Positions 26,775 through 35,752 of a stretch of DNA of 52,679 nucleotides are shown one piece after another (position 1 is the first letter of the stretch; the number at the start of each line of letters is the position of its first letter). The DNA comes from Bacillota bacterium (GTDB lineage: Bacteria > Bacillota_E > RBS10-35 > JAJYVN01). The notes below the pieces were generated by a model that saw only the letters and a program-made list of their open reading frames with translations, made no database searches and had not been told where the DNA came from. The translations under genes and the position numbers were made by a program. The stretch lies in contig JAJZWQ010000002.1 of NCBI GenBank assembly GCA_021846605.1, forward strand, positions 1 through 52,679, in the 5' to 3' direction.

Positions 26775-28835
26775 CTAGCCCGCTAGCCCACCGCCACCCC
26801 CGGCCGGACCCAGGCGCGAGCGCAACAGGGCCAACGCCCCGGGCACATCGAGCTCTGCCGCCGCGTGCAGGTCCCGGCGGTAGGCGGGGGGCAGGTGCTG
26901 AGCGAATTTGGGCACGACCAGCGCTTGGTCGGGGACCAACGCCAGCAGTGCCGCCCGCAGTTCGGCGGGCGGCGGCGGGCACCGCCCGAGTTCATCCAGC
27001 ACCTGGGGCAGGCGGGGCCAGGCCTCGACCGCTTCGACCCCCCCCCATGCGGTCGCCGTCCACCGCAGCCCGCTCTCGCGCTGCAGGAGCAGCGCCAGGG
27101 TGTTGGCCACGGTGTCGCCAGCGAAGGCATGCAGGACGGATCCCCCGGGGACGACCACCGCCGGCCGGGCCCAGGCCGTCAGGCCCAGGCCCAAAAAGCT
27201 CCGTCGCAGGCCATCCAGCACCGCCTGGCCGCAGGGGTCGAGGTAGGGATAGTGCGTATCGGCCAGGAGCACATCGACCATCGACGCCCGCACGACGGGA
27301 TGGACATGCAGTCCCTGCGCGGTAAACACCGGTGGGTGGCCAGCGGTAGCCGGCACGACCTCAAACCGCCGTCGGGCGTGGTCCACTTCCGCGATGGTCC
27401 ACAGCCGGCCCGCGAAGATGATCGGCGCGCCCTCCCGGTAGATCGGCAGCGGCGGCAGTTGGCCCAGGTGCCTGGGACCGGCGACGACCAGGTAGGCGTC
27501 CTCGCTCTGGAAGACGGCCAAGAAGTCCCGCCGGCGCGCCAGCGCGTCGCCGCGGACGCCGGCGACCAGACGGTCGCCGCGCCGCACCAGATGGTCGTGT
27601 TCCAGCATGTGGGCCAGGAGGTCGGGCGGCACATCCGCCACGTCTTCCGGATCGAGACCACCGCGCTCGATGGCCTCCGACAACGTTTGCTGCCAGCGGA
27701 CGTCGAATGCCGGGCCCGGGTCAGGCGAGGCCTCGACCCAGCCGGCGCGCAGCAGTTCCACGACCGCCACGCTCTGGACCAGGCCGGCTTCACCGCTGAC
27801 GTACAGTTGCCCGACCCGGTCGTGGCCGGGAGAACGCCCGCTGCGTCCCAGGCGTTGGCGGAGGGCGACCACCGAGTGGGTGCAGTCCACCTGGACGACC
27901 ATGTCGACCGTCCCGACATCGATGCCCAACTCCAGGGTGGAGGTGCAGATGATGGCCCCGGCCCCTTGGGCGCGCAGTCCCTCTTCGGCCGCCGCCCGCT
28001 CGCGGCGGTCCAACGAACCGTGGTGTGGCAGATATGCCGCCGTCCCGTCAGCGCGCCGGCTCAGTTCCTGCGTGAGCGCCTCCACCCGCGCGCGCGCGTT
28101 GCAGAAGACCAGCGCCTTCCGGCCCCGGGTCAGGGCAAGCATGTCGCCGGCGACATCGCCGTCCGGGTCGTACCGTAGGTGGAGCAGCGTCCGCTTGCGC
28201 GGACCCTGCCCCGCGCAGACCGTGCACGGATCCCCCAGGAAGGCACGGGCGCGATCCGGATCGCCAATCGTGGCCGACAGCCCGATCCGGCGCGGCGTCT
28301 GCGCGCTGTACCGGCCCAGGCGCCGCAGGAGGGAGGCCAACTGCACACCGCGCCCCGTGCCCACGAACGCGTGCAACTCGTCCAGCACGACGAACCGCAC
28401 GTTCCCGAAGAGCACCGGCAGGTACAGCGCCCGATGCACGCACATGGCCTCCAGCGACTCCGGCGTGGTCAGGAGCACCCCGGCGGCCTGGCTCTGACTG
28501 CGGCGCTTGGCCCCCCGCTCCACATCGCCGTGCCAGAGGTGCACCGGAACGCCGGCATAGCCCCCCAATCGCCGCAGCCGCTCCGCCTGGTCGTTCAGCA
28601 GCGACCGCAGGGGGGAAACGTACAGTACTGAGAACCCCGGGCCGGGAACGGGTCGCGAGAGGATGGGCAGGAACGCGGCCTCCGTCTTTCCCGACGCGGT
28701 GTCTCCCATGACCAGCACGTGGCCGGTGCCAGAGGCGATGGCGGCGATGGCCTCCTCCTGCACCGGCCACAGGAACGGCCATCCCATGTCGAAGACGGCC
28801 TTCTGCATCGCGTCAGACAGCAGCTCATAGCTCAC
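26775..28835 (-). CDS. Lhr-like DEAD/DEAH superfamily 2 helicase, island cluster
   Basis: This 686-residue helicase has motif I GDTASGKT (44-51), TTPESLEA (123-130), motif II DELH (152-155), motif III SAT (187-189) and motif VI QRLGRSGR (327-334). The second half is a winged-helix and Lhr-type C-terminal region (DLLAHMLEHDHLVRRGDRLV, then a beta-rich domain). It resembles BrxHI and other Lhr-family 3'-5' DNA translocases that accompany DUF2791 ATPases. Its start is GTG 28835 inside the GTGA of the upstream ATPase stop, so the two are translated together. There is no nuclease domain. Confidence 0.85.
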   Translation of the reverse strand: MSYELLSDAMQKAVFDMGWPFLWPVQEEAIAAIASGTGHVLVMGDTASGKTEAAFLPILSRPVPGPGFSVLYVSPLRSLLNDQAERLRRLGGYAGVPVHLWHGDVERGAKRRSQSQAAGVLLTTPESLEAMCVHRALYLPVLFGNVRFVVLDELHAFVGTGRGVQLASLLRRLGRYSAQTPRRIGLSATIGDPDRARAFLGDPCTVCAGQGPRKRTLLHLRYDPDGDVAGDMLALTRGRKALVFCNARARVEALTQELSRRADGTAAYLPHHGSLDRRERAAAEEGLRAQGAGAIICTSTLELGIDVGTVDMVVQVDCTHSVVALRQRLGRSGRSPGHDRVGQLYVSGEAGLVQSVAVVELLRAGWVEASPDPGPAFDVRWQQTLSEAIERGGLDPEDVADVPPDLLAHMLEHDHLVRRGDRLVAGVRGDALARRRDFLAVFQSEDAYLVVAGPRHLGQLPPLPIYREGAPIIFAGRLWTIAEVDHARRRFEVVPATAGHPPVFTAQGLHVHPVVRASMVDVLLADTHYPYLDPCGQAVLDGLRRSFLGLGLTAWARPAVVVPGGSVLHAFAGDTVANTLALLLQRESGLRWTATAWGGVEAVEAWPRLPQVLDELGRCPPPPAELRAALLALVPDQALVVPKFAQHLPPAYRRDLHAAAELDVPGALALLRSRLGPAGGGGGLAG

Positions 28836-30139
28836 GGCGCCAGCGGCACGAAGCGTCCGGCCGCAATGTCCTCCGTGGCCCGGTCCAATACCGTTTCCGG
28901 CGTCAACTCCGGGTGCTGTTGCAGGAGGTTGAGCGCCTGGACGAAGGAGCGCAGTGCCTCGCGCGGGGTGAGGAAGCGAGAGGCCCCCGGACGCGCCAGC
29001 AACCCCTGCACAAAGCGGCCCACGAGATCGTCATTCACGCGGCTCGCCCCGTAGAGCCCCGCGTGCAGGGCGCGCACCTTGAGGAAGAGGGCGACGAGTT
29101 CTTCCGCGCTCAGGGGTGGCAGTTCCAGCACCGGCTGGGCGAGGTCCCGGTGCGCCTGGTCCGCGTACGGGTTGGGCTTCAGGCGGGTGGTCAGCGCCGG
29201 GTAGCTGAACAGCCCGCGCCTGGTGTCCCGCAGCATCTCGGGCGGCCCGGCCACGTAGAGCCCCAGGTGGTGGGACCGCCCCTGCAGCGCATCGTTGAGC
29301 AGGCCGAGCAGGACCTCGTAGTTGGACGAGCGCGCATCCGGCTGCGGGATGCTGACCAGGTGCCCGCACTCGTCCAAGAGGACCAACAGGCCCTGATGGC
29401 CGGCCTGCACCACCGTGAGGGCGAGGAGGCGCAGGTGGGTGTGCCAGTCCCCGTCGGAGATCGGAGAGACGTCGGCAAGTCCGAGCGTCGCCCGCACCTC
29501 GGACCGCGTGCGGTATTCCCCGCGCACCCACCGCAGCGCGGCGGCCGTCCCCTCGTCGTCTCCGGAGACGGCCGCCTCCAGGTAGCGGCGCAGCGTGCTG
29601 GCCCAGCCGAAGCCCGCCGGCAAGGTGCGCAGCGCGTCGAGGCGGGCGCGGAGTTCGAGGTCCAGCGCCCGGGCGGCCTCCGGAGTGCGGACCAGGGCAT
29701 CTGCCCCCGGCAACCCCAGGCGCGTCGCCGCGGCGTTCCGCACCCCGTCGCACCAACGGTCAAGCACCACGGTCAAGGCGCCCCCGTCCGGACAGCTGTC
29801 TGAAGCGAGGTTGGCCATCAGGTGGCGGTAGGTGGCCAGGCCGCGCCCGTCGCCGCGCAACCGCAGTTCGGGTCCCAGATCGGCATCGGCCACGACGTAG
29901 CCCTGGCTCAACGCCACCTGCCGGACCAGCCGCAGGAAGAAGGTCTTGCCCGCACCGTACTCGCCGACGATCACTCGGAAGACCCCGCCGCCCCGGCTCA
30001 GGACCTCCAACTCTCGCAGGGACTGGCGCACCTCGGCCACGCGACCCACGGCCAGGTGTTGCAGCCCTTCGTGGGGCACCACGCCGACCTGAAGGCTTTG
30101 CAGCACGCCCTGGGCCTGGGCAATGGCGACGTCAGGCAT
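28832..30139 (-). CDS. DUF2791 / BREX system ATP-binding domain protein
   Basis: This 435-residue protein matches the DUF2791 (PF10923-type) family. P-loop GEYGAGKT is at 59-66. ADADLGPELRLRGDGRGLATYRHL is described here in parts: the Pro-Glu acidic strand followed by the LATYRHLMANL helix. Walker B LLVLLDE is at 251-257, then YEVLLGLLNDALQGRSHHLG and the RRGLFSYPALTTRL segment. The family occurs in BREX types with Lhr helicases and in the TerB-linked DNA-processing islands. It is sandwiched between a small Ter-like gene and the helicase, with overlaps on both sides. Confidence 0.82.
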   Translation of the reverse strand: MPDVAIAQAQGVLQSLQVGVVPHEGLQHLAVGRVAEVRQSLRELEVLSRGGGVFRVIVGEYGAGKTFFLRLVRQVALSQGYVVADADLGPELRLRGDGRGLATYRHLMANLASDSCPDGGALTVVLDRWCDGVRNAAATRLGLPGADALVRTPEAARALDLELRARLDALRTLPAGFGWASTLRRYLEAAVSGDDEGTAAALRWVRGEYRTRSEVRATLGLADVSPISDGDWHTHLRLLALTVVQAGHQGLLVLLDECGHLVSIPQPDARSSNYEVLLGLLNDALQGRSHHLGLYVAGPPEMLRDTRRGLFSYPALTTRLKPNPYADQAHRDLAQPVLELPPLSAEELVALFLKVRALHAGLYGASRVNDDLVGRFVQGLLARPGASRFLTPREALRSFVQALNLLQQHPELTPETVLDRATEDIAAGRFVPLAP

Positions 30140-30893
30140 CCGCGGGGGTCCTCCCTATGGCCGCGCCAGCATCTGCGGGGTGCGCGGGGTAGATGACGCC
30201 GGATTCGACACGCGTGGCGGGTCTGCCTGTATCGCGGAGGCTCGCGCGCTCAAGCGCATCCAGGAGGGTCCCCAGCAGAACGCCGTGGGCGGCGGCCAGT
30301 TGCCGAGCGTCCCGAACGGAGACCGGCCCCCTGGTCAGGGCGGTCCGGAGGGCGTCCAGCCCGGGGATCTGCGTGGGCTGGGAGGACGGTTGCAGCGCGG
30401 CGCGCAGCAGAGCGGTGGTGTCGTCCAGCGGACTGGATGGGGGCGCCGGGGCGGGGATCGGCTCGGGGCGCCGCCAGGGCCCCTCCGCCGTCACGAGTTC
30501 CTCTGCCAAGCGTTCGGCGTCGGCGAGGACCCGCACCGCAGTGGGCATATGCGGTTCCACCGCGGGCGTGGGGTGCAGTGCGGCGGGGACGGCCAATGCC
30601 AAGAACGACTGCAACTCCAGCGGCAACGCATCGAAGTCCGCCAGCGGCGTGCCCAGACCCGCCGCGGACTCCAGCATGCGGACGACGACCACCCATCGGA
30701 AGGGCCACGAGGGGCCGGATGCTGGGACCGGACCGTCGTTGAGCACTGTGGACCAGTCGGCGCCACGGTCCCGGGCCCACTGCTGGCCCAGGGAGGTAAG
30801 TCGCCGTGCCGCTGGCTCCAGCTCAGCATGTTGCAGAAAGCGTTCCAGAGGCGTGCGCACGCCAGGCTGGTGTGTCTGTCCGGCGCTCGGCAT
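30132..30893 (-). CDS. First gene of the helicase operon, possible TerB-C-like protein
   Basis: This 253-residue protein starts at ATG 30893, with GAGGGG about 12 bases upstream. The N-terminal helical region (LERFLQHAELEPAARRL) is followed by a Pro-rich linker. A C-terminal winged-helix-like unit (LDALRTALTRGP, then ARQLAAAHGVLLGTLLDAL) resembles the end of TerB-C proteins, which commonly precede DUF2791 ATPase and helicase genes. The similarity is short, so the name is tentative. The stop overlaps the next start by 8 bases. ATG 30983 is an alternative start. Confidence 0.55.
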   Translation of the reverse strand: MPSAGQTHQPGVRTPLERFLQHAELEPAARRLTSLGQQWARDRGADWSTVLNDGPVPASGPSWPFRWVVVVRMLESAAGLGTPLADFDALPLELQSFLALAVPAALHPTPAVEPHMPTAVRVLADAERLAEELVTAEGPWRRPEPIPAPAPPSSPLDDTTALLRAALQPSSQPTQIPGLDALRTALTRGPVSVRDARQLAAAHGVLLGTLLDALERASLRDTGRPATRVESGVIYPAHPADAGAAIGRTPADA

Positions 30894-31305
30894 TGCGCTA
30901 CCGTTCCCCTCTTCCCGGGCGTTCGCTGCCGCCACCCCCGCGCCGCCACCTGCCTTCGGTCCCTGGCAGGGTCGGCCAGCCATCAGTCGGCGCCATTCTT
31001 CGGCTCGTCCTCACAGCGATCCCGTCTTCTCCGGCCGGCAGCAATGCGCCGCCCTCCCCCCAACGCCGCACCCCGGCCCAAGTGGTGGATCAGGATCCCT
31101 GAGCCACAGACTTCGGCTCATTGGTTCGCCGCCGCCCGGAAACCGTTGAGCCCCAAGGATCATCCACATGCTGGCAGATTGTGCATCCCGCATGCGGTCT
31201 GCCGGATCACCACACCACCTGCAGTACGTCATCGTCGCGATTGGTGCCACATCTAGTGGTTCGATCCACCTGCGGACCTCCGGCGTGCACAACGGGTGAG
31301 ACGCG
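30894..31305. other. Intergenic region upstream of the helicase operon
   Basis: These 412 bases lie between the rhamnosidase stop and the first cluster gene. They should contain the operon promoter. I found no convincing -35/-10 pair, no tRNA and no conserved ORF. Confidence 0.5.
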
Positions 31306-33822
31306 TCAGAAGCCAAATGCGTCGAACTCTGGAGCCAACCAGAATCTGTTGACGGATCCGGCATGCAGCGCAAAACATTCCAACCCCTCAGCATCACGGC
31401 CCACCGCTTCCGTGGGATCGAGATCAGCGACGGATCCCGGCGCCAGCATCAGCACACCGTCAACATCCAGCCGCGGCGTGATCTCCACACGGTGCCCGTT
31501 CCCGTCAACTTGAGAGCGGACCTCGATCGGTCCTCGGACGGTCCGCACCGTGACACGCAGATCCGGGAGGTCGCCCATCTGAGGCATCGCGGTCCACGCG
31601 GAGAACCCCGGCGCGCTGGGCCGAATACCCGCAAGGTCCATCAGGGCGACACGGAGCGGCGCCACCGCGCAATGGCTCCAATCGGAGGGGGTGTCGGGAG
31701 GTGCTGTCCAGTCTTCCTGGATCGTGTTGTTCAACACGACCGAGGGCATGGTCGCCCAGCGTTGGCGGAGGTCCGACAGGACTGGGGCAATGCGACGCGC
31801 GCGGGCAAGAGCGTGATACCTCCACAACGCATTGCACGGATAGGACAGTCCCATCTCGGGCGGGCAGCTTTCCAAGGCGGCCGCTGCGGCGCGCCTGCGC
31901 TGATCTGGACACTGATCGAACAGGATCGCATTGGCCAGCGAGCGGTCACACAGGCGCTTGCTCTTCTCCTCGCTCCTCCAGGGGAGATTCGCTACAAACA
32001 GGTCAGCCTCGGTGTCCCAGAAACGCGCCACCGTTCCCGCGAGCATGCGCTCCCCCAAGCGAACGAACTGTGCACTCAGCCCTTCCGCCTCGAACAGGCG
32101 GCAGATCGGTGCCAACGCGTGCGTGAGCATCGCTGCCGCGTACAGATTGAACGCGCATTGCTTGTGTCTTTGCATCGTATAGGCATTGTGGTCCATCCAA
32201 ACGGTTGGCACGCCCAGGTCCGTCACCGGCAGTAAGCCATGCTGATCCACGAGGCCGGCCAGGTAGCGGCCGAACTTGATGAGGCGAGGAAACGGATCTT
32301 CGAGCGCCGTTCGGTCGCCGGTTTCCCAGTAGTGGTGCCAGCAGTCGAATACAAAGCCGACGCTGTGGTCCAGCAGCGGACCCCAGGCAGTCGCTCCGAA
32401 CTGCCTTTGTCCCACTCGCACAACTCGGTCGACCGCCGGCCAGCAATCCAGGAAGTATCCCTCCGGTGTCAATCCCTGACTGAACGTCCGCAGGAACCGC
32501 CCCGGCAGACGGGTCTCCCCAAAAAGGCCGCGGATCACCGTCAACTGGTGGCTCCCGTCACCGCTGTACTGCTGCCGCTCGCGCCCCCCTCCGTCGGCGA
32601 TCGATTCCACTGCGGCGTTGACCACGGTGTTCACGGTCGCCGAGAAGAGCCGAGCCAATGCCGGTTCAGCACAGTCCACCTCCGGCCAGTTCGGCCAATC
32701 AAAGCGACGTCGGCGTATCCCGACTCGCTGCACGATCACCGGCCCGGAGGTGTTGTTGACGTGTAGCTGGAGCCAGCGCAGCGACTCGTAATCGAAGGGC
32801 TCGAAGCGGTCGACCCCTCCGGTGCACGTAAACCGCGACCAAGCAAAGAGATGGGAGTCGAGCCAATGCGTCTGGGACAGATCGTGCGACTCCTGACAGA
32901 TGAGTTCCACAACCGTTCCAGCAGGGGCTTGGATCGTGAAGTACGGCCACCCCACCACCTGCTCCTCGAACTCGAAGGTTGCATAAACGCCCTCTCCCTC
33001 TGATGCGTCCAGCACCCACCCACCGGGCACCGGGCGCGCCGCCGCGGCGTCCGGTGTAACGTCCATGCATCCCGGCATCCGGAACTGAAACCAGTCGTCC
33101 GGATCACGCAGCCAGCGCACGCGGCCCGCATCCGCCAACCGGAGCACCGGCGTATCCTCCTCGCGCACGAGTGGAATATCGCGCTCCATCAAGGCGCTTG
33201 CATCACGCGCGATCCGGCCCAGGCCAAAGTGATCGGGGTAAGCGCCAGTGATGGGCGGGCGATCTGGCGCGCAGGGAAACTCCAATGCGGGCACCCACGC
33301 GGAATCAAGGGAATAGCCAGGCGCATCCCAACCCCAGGGGTGGATCCGGGCGTCAAACTCCTCCTGCAGGGCACGCCAAAAACATCGTTTGTGCTGACCA
33401 GGGCGGTGCGCACGGTCGACCACGCATGCCCACGACGCATCGCTGGCGACCGTCCAGGGACCCACGTCATCCAGGATGTCTATCCGACAGATAAACCCCG
33501 GCTGTCCGGTGGGCCAAGTTCCATCACCGGTGCCGTAGAACAGCACCTCAGCCCCCAGCACGTTGGTGCCTGGGCGCAGGTAGGCCTTAATATCGACGGG
33601 ATCCACATCCAGGGTTCGCGGATCACACGGCGCGGGACCCCACTGCACACGCTCGCCGTTGATGGTGAAGCGATAGCGGCTGTCCGCCGTCATCCAACCA
33701 CAGGCTGAAACGACGCCACCGCTGATGTGGATCTCCTTGCGGAAGAGCACAAAGGTGTTGGGTAAGGTGCGGACAGACGGAAACCAGATCCACTTCGCTG
33801 GCGCCAAACTCCGCGCCGCCAT
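31306..33822 (-). CDS. Alpha-L-rhamnosidase-like glycoside hydrolase (GH78 type)
   Basis: This 838-residue protein has the GH78 layout. N-terminal jelly-roll domains (KWIWFP, YRFTINGERVQWGP, YLRPGTNVLGAEVLF) are followed by the SLRWLQLHV segment. The six-hairpin catalytic barrel contains DGGGRERQQYSGD, the counterpart of the conserved D-R-E-R-GWTGD motif. A C-terminal beta domain follows. No signal peptide is seen, so it would act inside the cell on rhamnosides that have been taken up. Codon use looks less GC-rich than its neighbours, suggesting acquisition by transfer. Start ATG 33822 follows GGAAAGGTG. Confidence 0.75.
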   Translation of the reverse strand: MAARSLAPAKWIWFPSVRTLPNTFVLFRKEIHISGGVVSACGWMTADSRYRFTINGERVQWGPAPCDPRTLDVDPVDIKAYLRPGTNVLGAEVLFYGTGDGTWPTGQPGFICRIDILDDVGPWTVASDASWACVVDRAHRPGQHKRCFWRALQEEFDARIHPWGWDAPGYSLDSAWVPALEFPCAPDRPPITGAYPDHFGLGRIARDASALMERDIPLVREEDTPVLRLADAGRVRWLRDPDDWFQFRMPGCMDVTPDAAAARPVPGGWVLDASEGEGVYATFEFEEQVVGWPYFTIQAPAGTVVELICQESHDLSQTHWLDSHLFAWSRFTCTGGVDRFEPFDYESLRWLQLHVNNTSGPVIVQRVGIRRRRFDWPNWPEVDCAEPALARLFSATVNTVVNAAVESIADGGGRERQQYSGDGSHQLTVIRGLFGETRLPGRFLRTFSQGLTPEGYFLDCWPAVDRVVRVGQRQFGATAWGPLLDHSVGFVFDCWHHYWETGDRTALEDPFPRLIKFGRYLAGLVDQHGLLPVTDLGVPTVWMDHNAYTMQRHKQCAFNLYAAAMLTHALAPICRLFEAEGLSAQFVRLGERMLAGTVARFWDTEADLFVANLPWRSEEKSKRLCDRSLANAILFDQCPDQRRRAAAAALESCPPEMGLSYPCNALWRYHALARARRIAPVLSDLRQRWATMPSVVLNNTIQEDWTAPPDTPSDWSHCAVAPLRVALMDLAGIRPSAPGFSAWTAMPQMGDLPDLRVTVRTVRGPIEVRSQVDGNGHRVEITPRLDVDGVLMLAPGSVADLDPTEAVGRDAEGLECFALHAGSVNRFWLAPEFDAFGF

Positions 33823-33985
33823 GCTGGCACACCTTTCCTTGTTCGCATTGGCACCCGAAGCCCCGCTTGCCCTGGTGCCCGGAGCGGGCAGCAGGGTCCT
33901 CCGTGGTCCAAGGGGAGAAGGCGCTACGTGGTCTCCAAGCGTTTGGCGCCGTCGCCAACGTCAGTCTATCATTCAGCCTGAACCT

Positions 33986-34005
33986 CCCCACGGCTAAAGC
34001 CGGGG
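33986..34005. repeat. IS605-type hairpin end
   Basis: CCCCACGGCTAAAGCCGGGG is an inverted-orientation relative (CTTTAG in place of CTTCAG) of the hairpin at 24326 and 24602. It provides the TAG stop of the transposase-like remnant next to it. With the 24.3-24.6 kb copies it brackets about 9.7 kb that includes the helicase operon and the rhamnosidase. Confidence 0.55.
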
Positions 34006-34629
34006 TTTTCTGGGCATGAGCACCGCAGCCTTTCCATGGCTCTCGGGGACAGTGGACTTATGCGCCTTTTGAGAAAGTCGCTGCGTGCGTAGTTTTTGCG
34101 GGCCATCCAGGTGGCCTGCCTGGGCGAGGAGACAGAGAGGGTACCGAGCAGCAGCCGGCCAAGCGGAGCATTGGCAAGAGAACAGACGTGCGGTGTTGCG
34201 GGGCCCGGGCGGGGAGCGAATACCACCTTCTTTCTGGCCGGAGGGCCGCCAACGCAGGGTCCAGGCGCGCACCCAGTCGATTGCCGATGCCGGGGTCGTT
34301 TTGGCCCACACACGGACGTGGGCGAGCAACGCCGTAACGGCCAGTCGGCCGTGCCAGACGTAGGGGCGGCGATGGCGGGTGATGCAGCAGTTCTTCAGTC
34401 GCTCGTTGTTGACGATGCGGACCCCGGCCTCGATTCCGCCGGAGCCGATGGGGAGTTGGGCGGCCATGAACTCGGGATAGCGCAGGCGGTGGGCGTTCTC
34501 GGTGACGTAGTGGCGGCCCTCCGCGCGACGGGGACGGAGGTGGGAGAGCGTCTCGGCGAGCGGATGGGGTCCGCTCTGGAGGACGGCGTCGATCTGCTGG
34601 AGAGCCCAGGCTCGGGTCCTTGGGCTCTC
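33994..34629 (-). pseudogene. Transposase C-terminal remnant
   Basis: An open frame of 212 codons follows an in-frame TAG at 34630. It contains GRHYVTENAHRLRYPEF and then PIGSGGIEAGVRIVNNERLKN in overlapping form. The PIGSG-x-E-A/S-x7-ER(L/M)K pattern is the C-terminal catalytic Glu region of several IS transposase families (ISL3, ISKra4 or ISLre2-like). The N-terminal DDE part is absent and the last 70 residues look random, so the gene is dead. The exact IS family cannot be set. Confidence 0.5.
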
Positions 34630-34815
34630 CTAAAGCGGACGGGAACGCACCCCACCACGCTGGCCGGCCAAGACGGGTTCCCGGAGAACCCCGCCTTCGG
34701 CTCCGGGATGGGGCTGGACAACGGACTGGGGGCGTTGGGCGTGCTCTCCCACCCATGCCGGCATCGAGCTGGCTTCTTGGCGATGGCGGGCGGCCGCCGG
34801 GTGTCGATGGCGGCA

Positions 34816-34859
34816 GCGCCCACGCTGGCTCGCCGCACGCGGCGAGTCAGCGTGGGCGC
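34816..34859. terminator. Very stable hairpin downstream of the LPXTG gene
   Basis: GCGCCCACGCTG/CAGCGTGGGCGC plus CTCGCCG/CGGCGAG give 19 base pairs with one mismatch and a 4-base loop. It lies 75 bases after the stop of the minus-strand surface-protein gene. It could terminate or stabilise that mRNA, or be an IS-related inverted repeat. No T-run. Confidence 0.5.
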
Positions 34860-34933
34860 AGATACCGACCGAGCGCCGGTTCACCTCGAACCGTGCGCGG
34901 GGAAACGCGGTGGCCCGCATCCTCCGTCCCGCC

Positions 34934-35752
34934 TTATCCGGCGGCGGTCCCCTGTTCCCCGCCGGGCCGGCGACGCCGATCCACCAAGAGGAAGGCACCG
35001 GCACCCAACGCGAGCACCCCGGCAAGCGGAACGAAGGGACTGCCACCGGTCTTGGGCAGGGAGGCCGTGCCCTCCAACGTTGCCCCGAGAATGTCGGCCA
35101 CGTCGTCGCCGGTGGTGGCCGTGTTGGACACCTTCACGCTGGTGAGGATCTTGCTGCCATCCACCGGCACGGAGAGCGCGTACACCCCGAGATTGCCGCT
35201 CTGGAGCGAAGTGCTTCCGGGCACCCAGCGCCCGGTGAACTTCACGGCGAAGGAGGGTGTGTTCTTGTACCAGTCGGGCACGGAGGTCGTGGCCGTGCTG
35301 GTGGAGCCATCCGAATAGCTGAACGTGAAGCTCAGGGGCGAGGGTCCGTTGCCGGCACCGGCCAGGATGTCCAACTCGGTATATTGGCCCGCGGTCACCT
35401 TGAAGCTCTGGCTCGCCCCGTTCTCCAGGGAGAGCGCGTCCTGGCCCGTCGGGGCGGCCACCGTGAACGAGACGGTCTTGCCATCCGTGGCCTTGGCCGA
35501 CACCGGGCTGGCGGGCGCCTGACTGGCTGGCAACGCATCCCCGGGCATATCAAAATAAGGCACACACTTGTCGGCCGTCGGGTTGGAGTCATACTGCTTG
35601 CACGTCGAAGGCTCCGTCGGGGCGCTGTTGGCGTACACCTGCCGGTTGTACGGCAACTGCACAGAGACTGTGCCACTTGCCGCGAAGGACGGGGCCGCCG
35701 CCGCAAGGAGAACGAGGCTGGCGGCCAGCGGGATTCCGAGGCGCCGCACCAT
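34934..35752 (-). CDS. LPXTG-anchored secreted surface protein
   Basis: This 272-residue protein has a signal peptide (MVRRLGIPLAASLVLLAAAA, cleavage after SFAA). A beta-rich ectodomain includes two cysteines near residues 51 and 63. It ends in the sortase signal LPKTG (232-236), a hydrophobic segment (LAGVLALGAGAFLL) and a basic RRRR tail. It is therefore predicted to be wall-linked by a class A/E-type sortase, though none is encoded in the window. The ectodomain matches no family I recognise. ATG 35752 follows GGAGGTGG. Confidence 0.8.
   Translation of the reverse strand: MVRRLGIPLAASLVLLAAAAPSFAASGTVSVQLPYNRQVYANSAPTEPSTCKQYDSNPTADKCVPYFDMPGDALPASQAPASPVSAKATDGKTVSFTVAAPTGQDALSLENGASQSFKVTAGQYTELDILAGAGNGPSPLSFTFSYSDGSTSTATTSVPDWYKNTPSFAVKFTGRWVPGSTSLQSGNLGVYALSVPVDGSKILTSVKVSNTATTGDDVADILGATLEGTASLPKTGGSPFVPLAGVLALGAGAFLLVDRRRRPGGEQGTAAG

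Noticed and set aside
26865..28178. Plus-strand open frame of over 430 codons opposite the helicase
   Set aside because: Antisense shadow; the opposite strand carries all helicase motifs in order.
23026..30893. A complete BREX, DISARM or Dnd system
   Set aside because: No methyltransferase, PglZ phosphatase, BrxL protease, phospholipase D or sulphur-transfer genes are present, so the cluster cannot be called one of these systems.
34096..35145. Plus-strand open frame across the transposase remnant and LPXTG gene end
   Set aside because: It is Arg/Pro/Gly-rich shadow sequence without ribosome site or domain; the minus-strand features explain the region.
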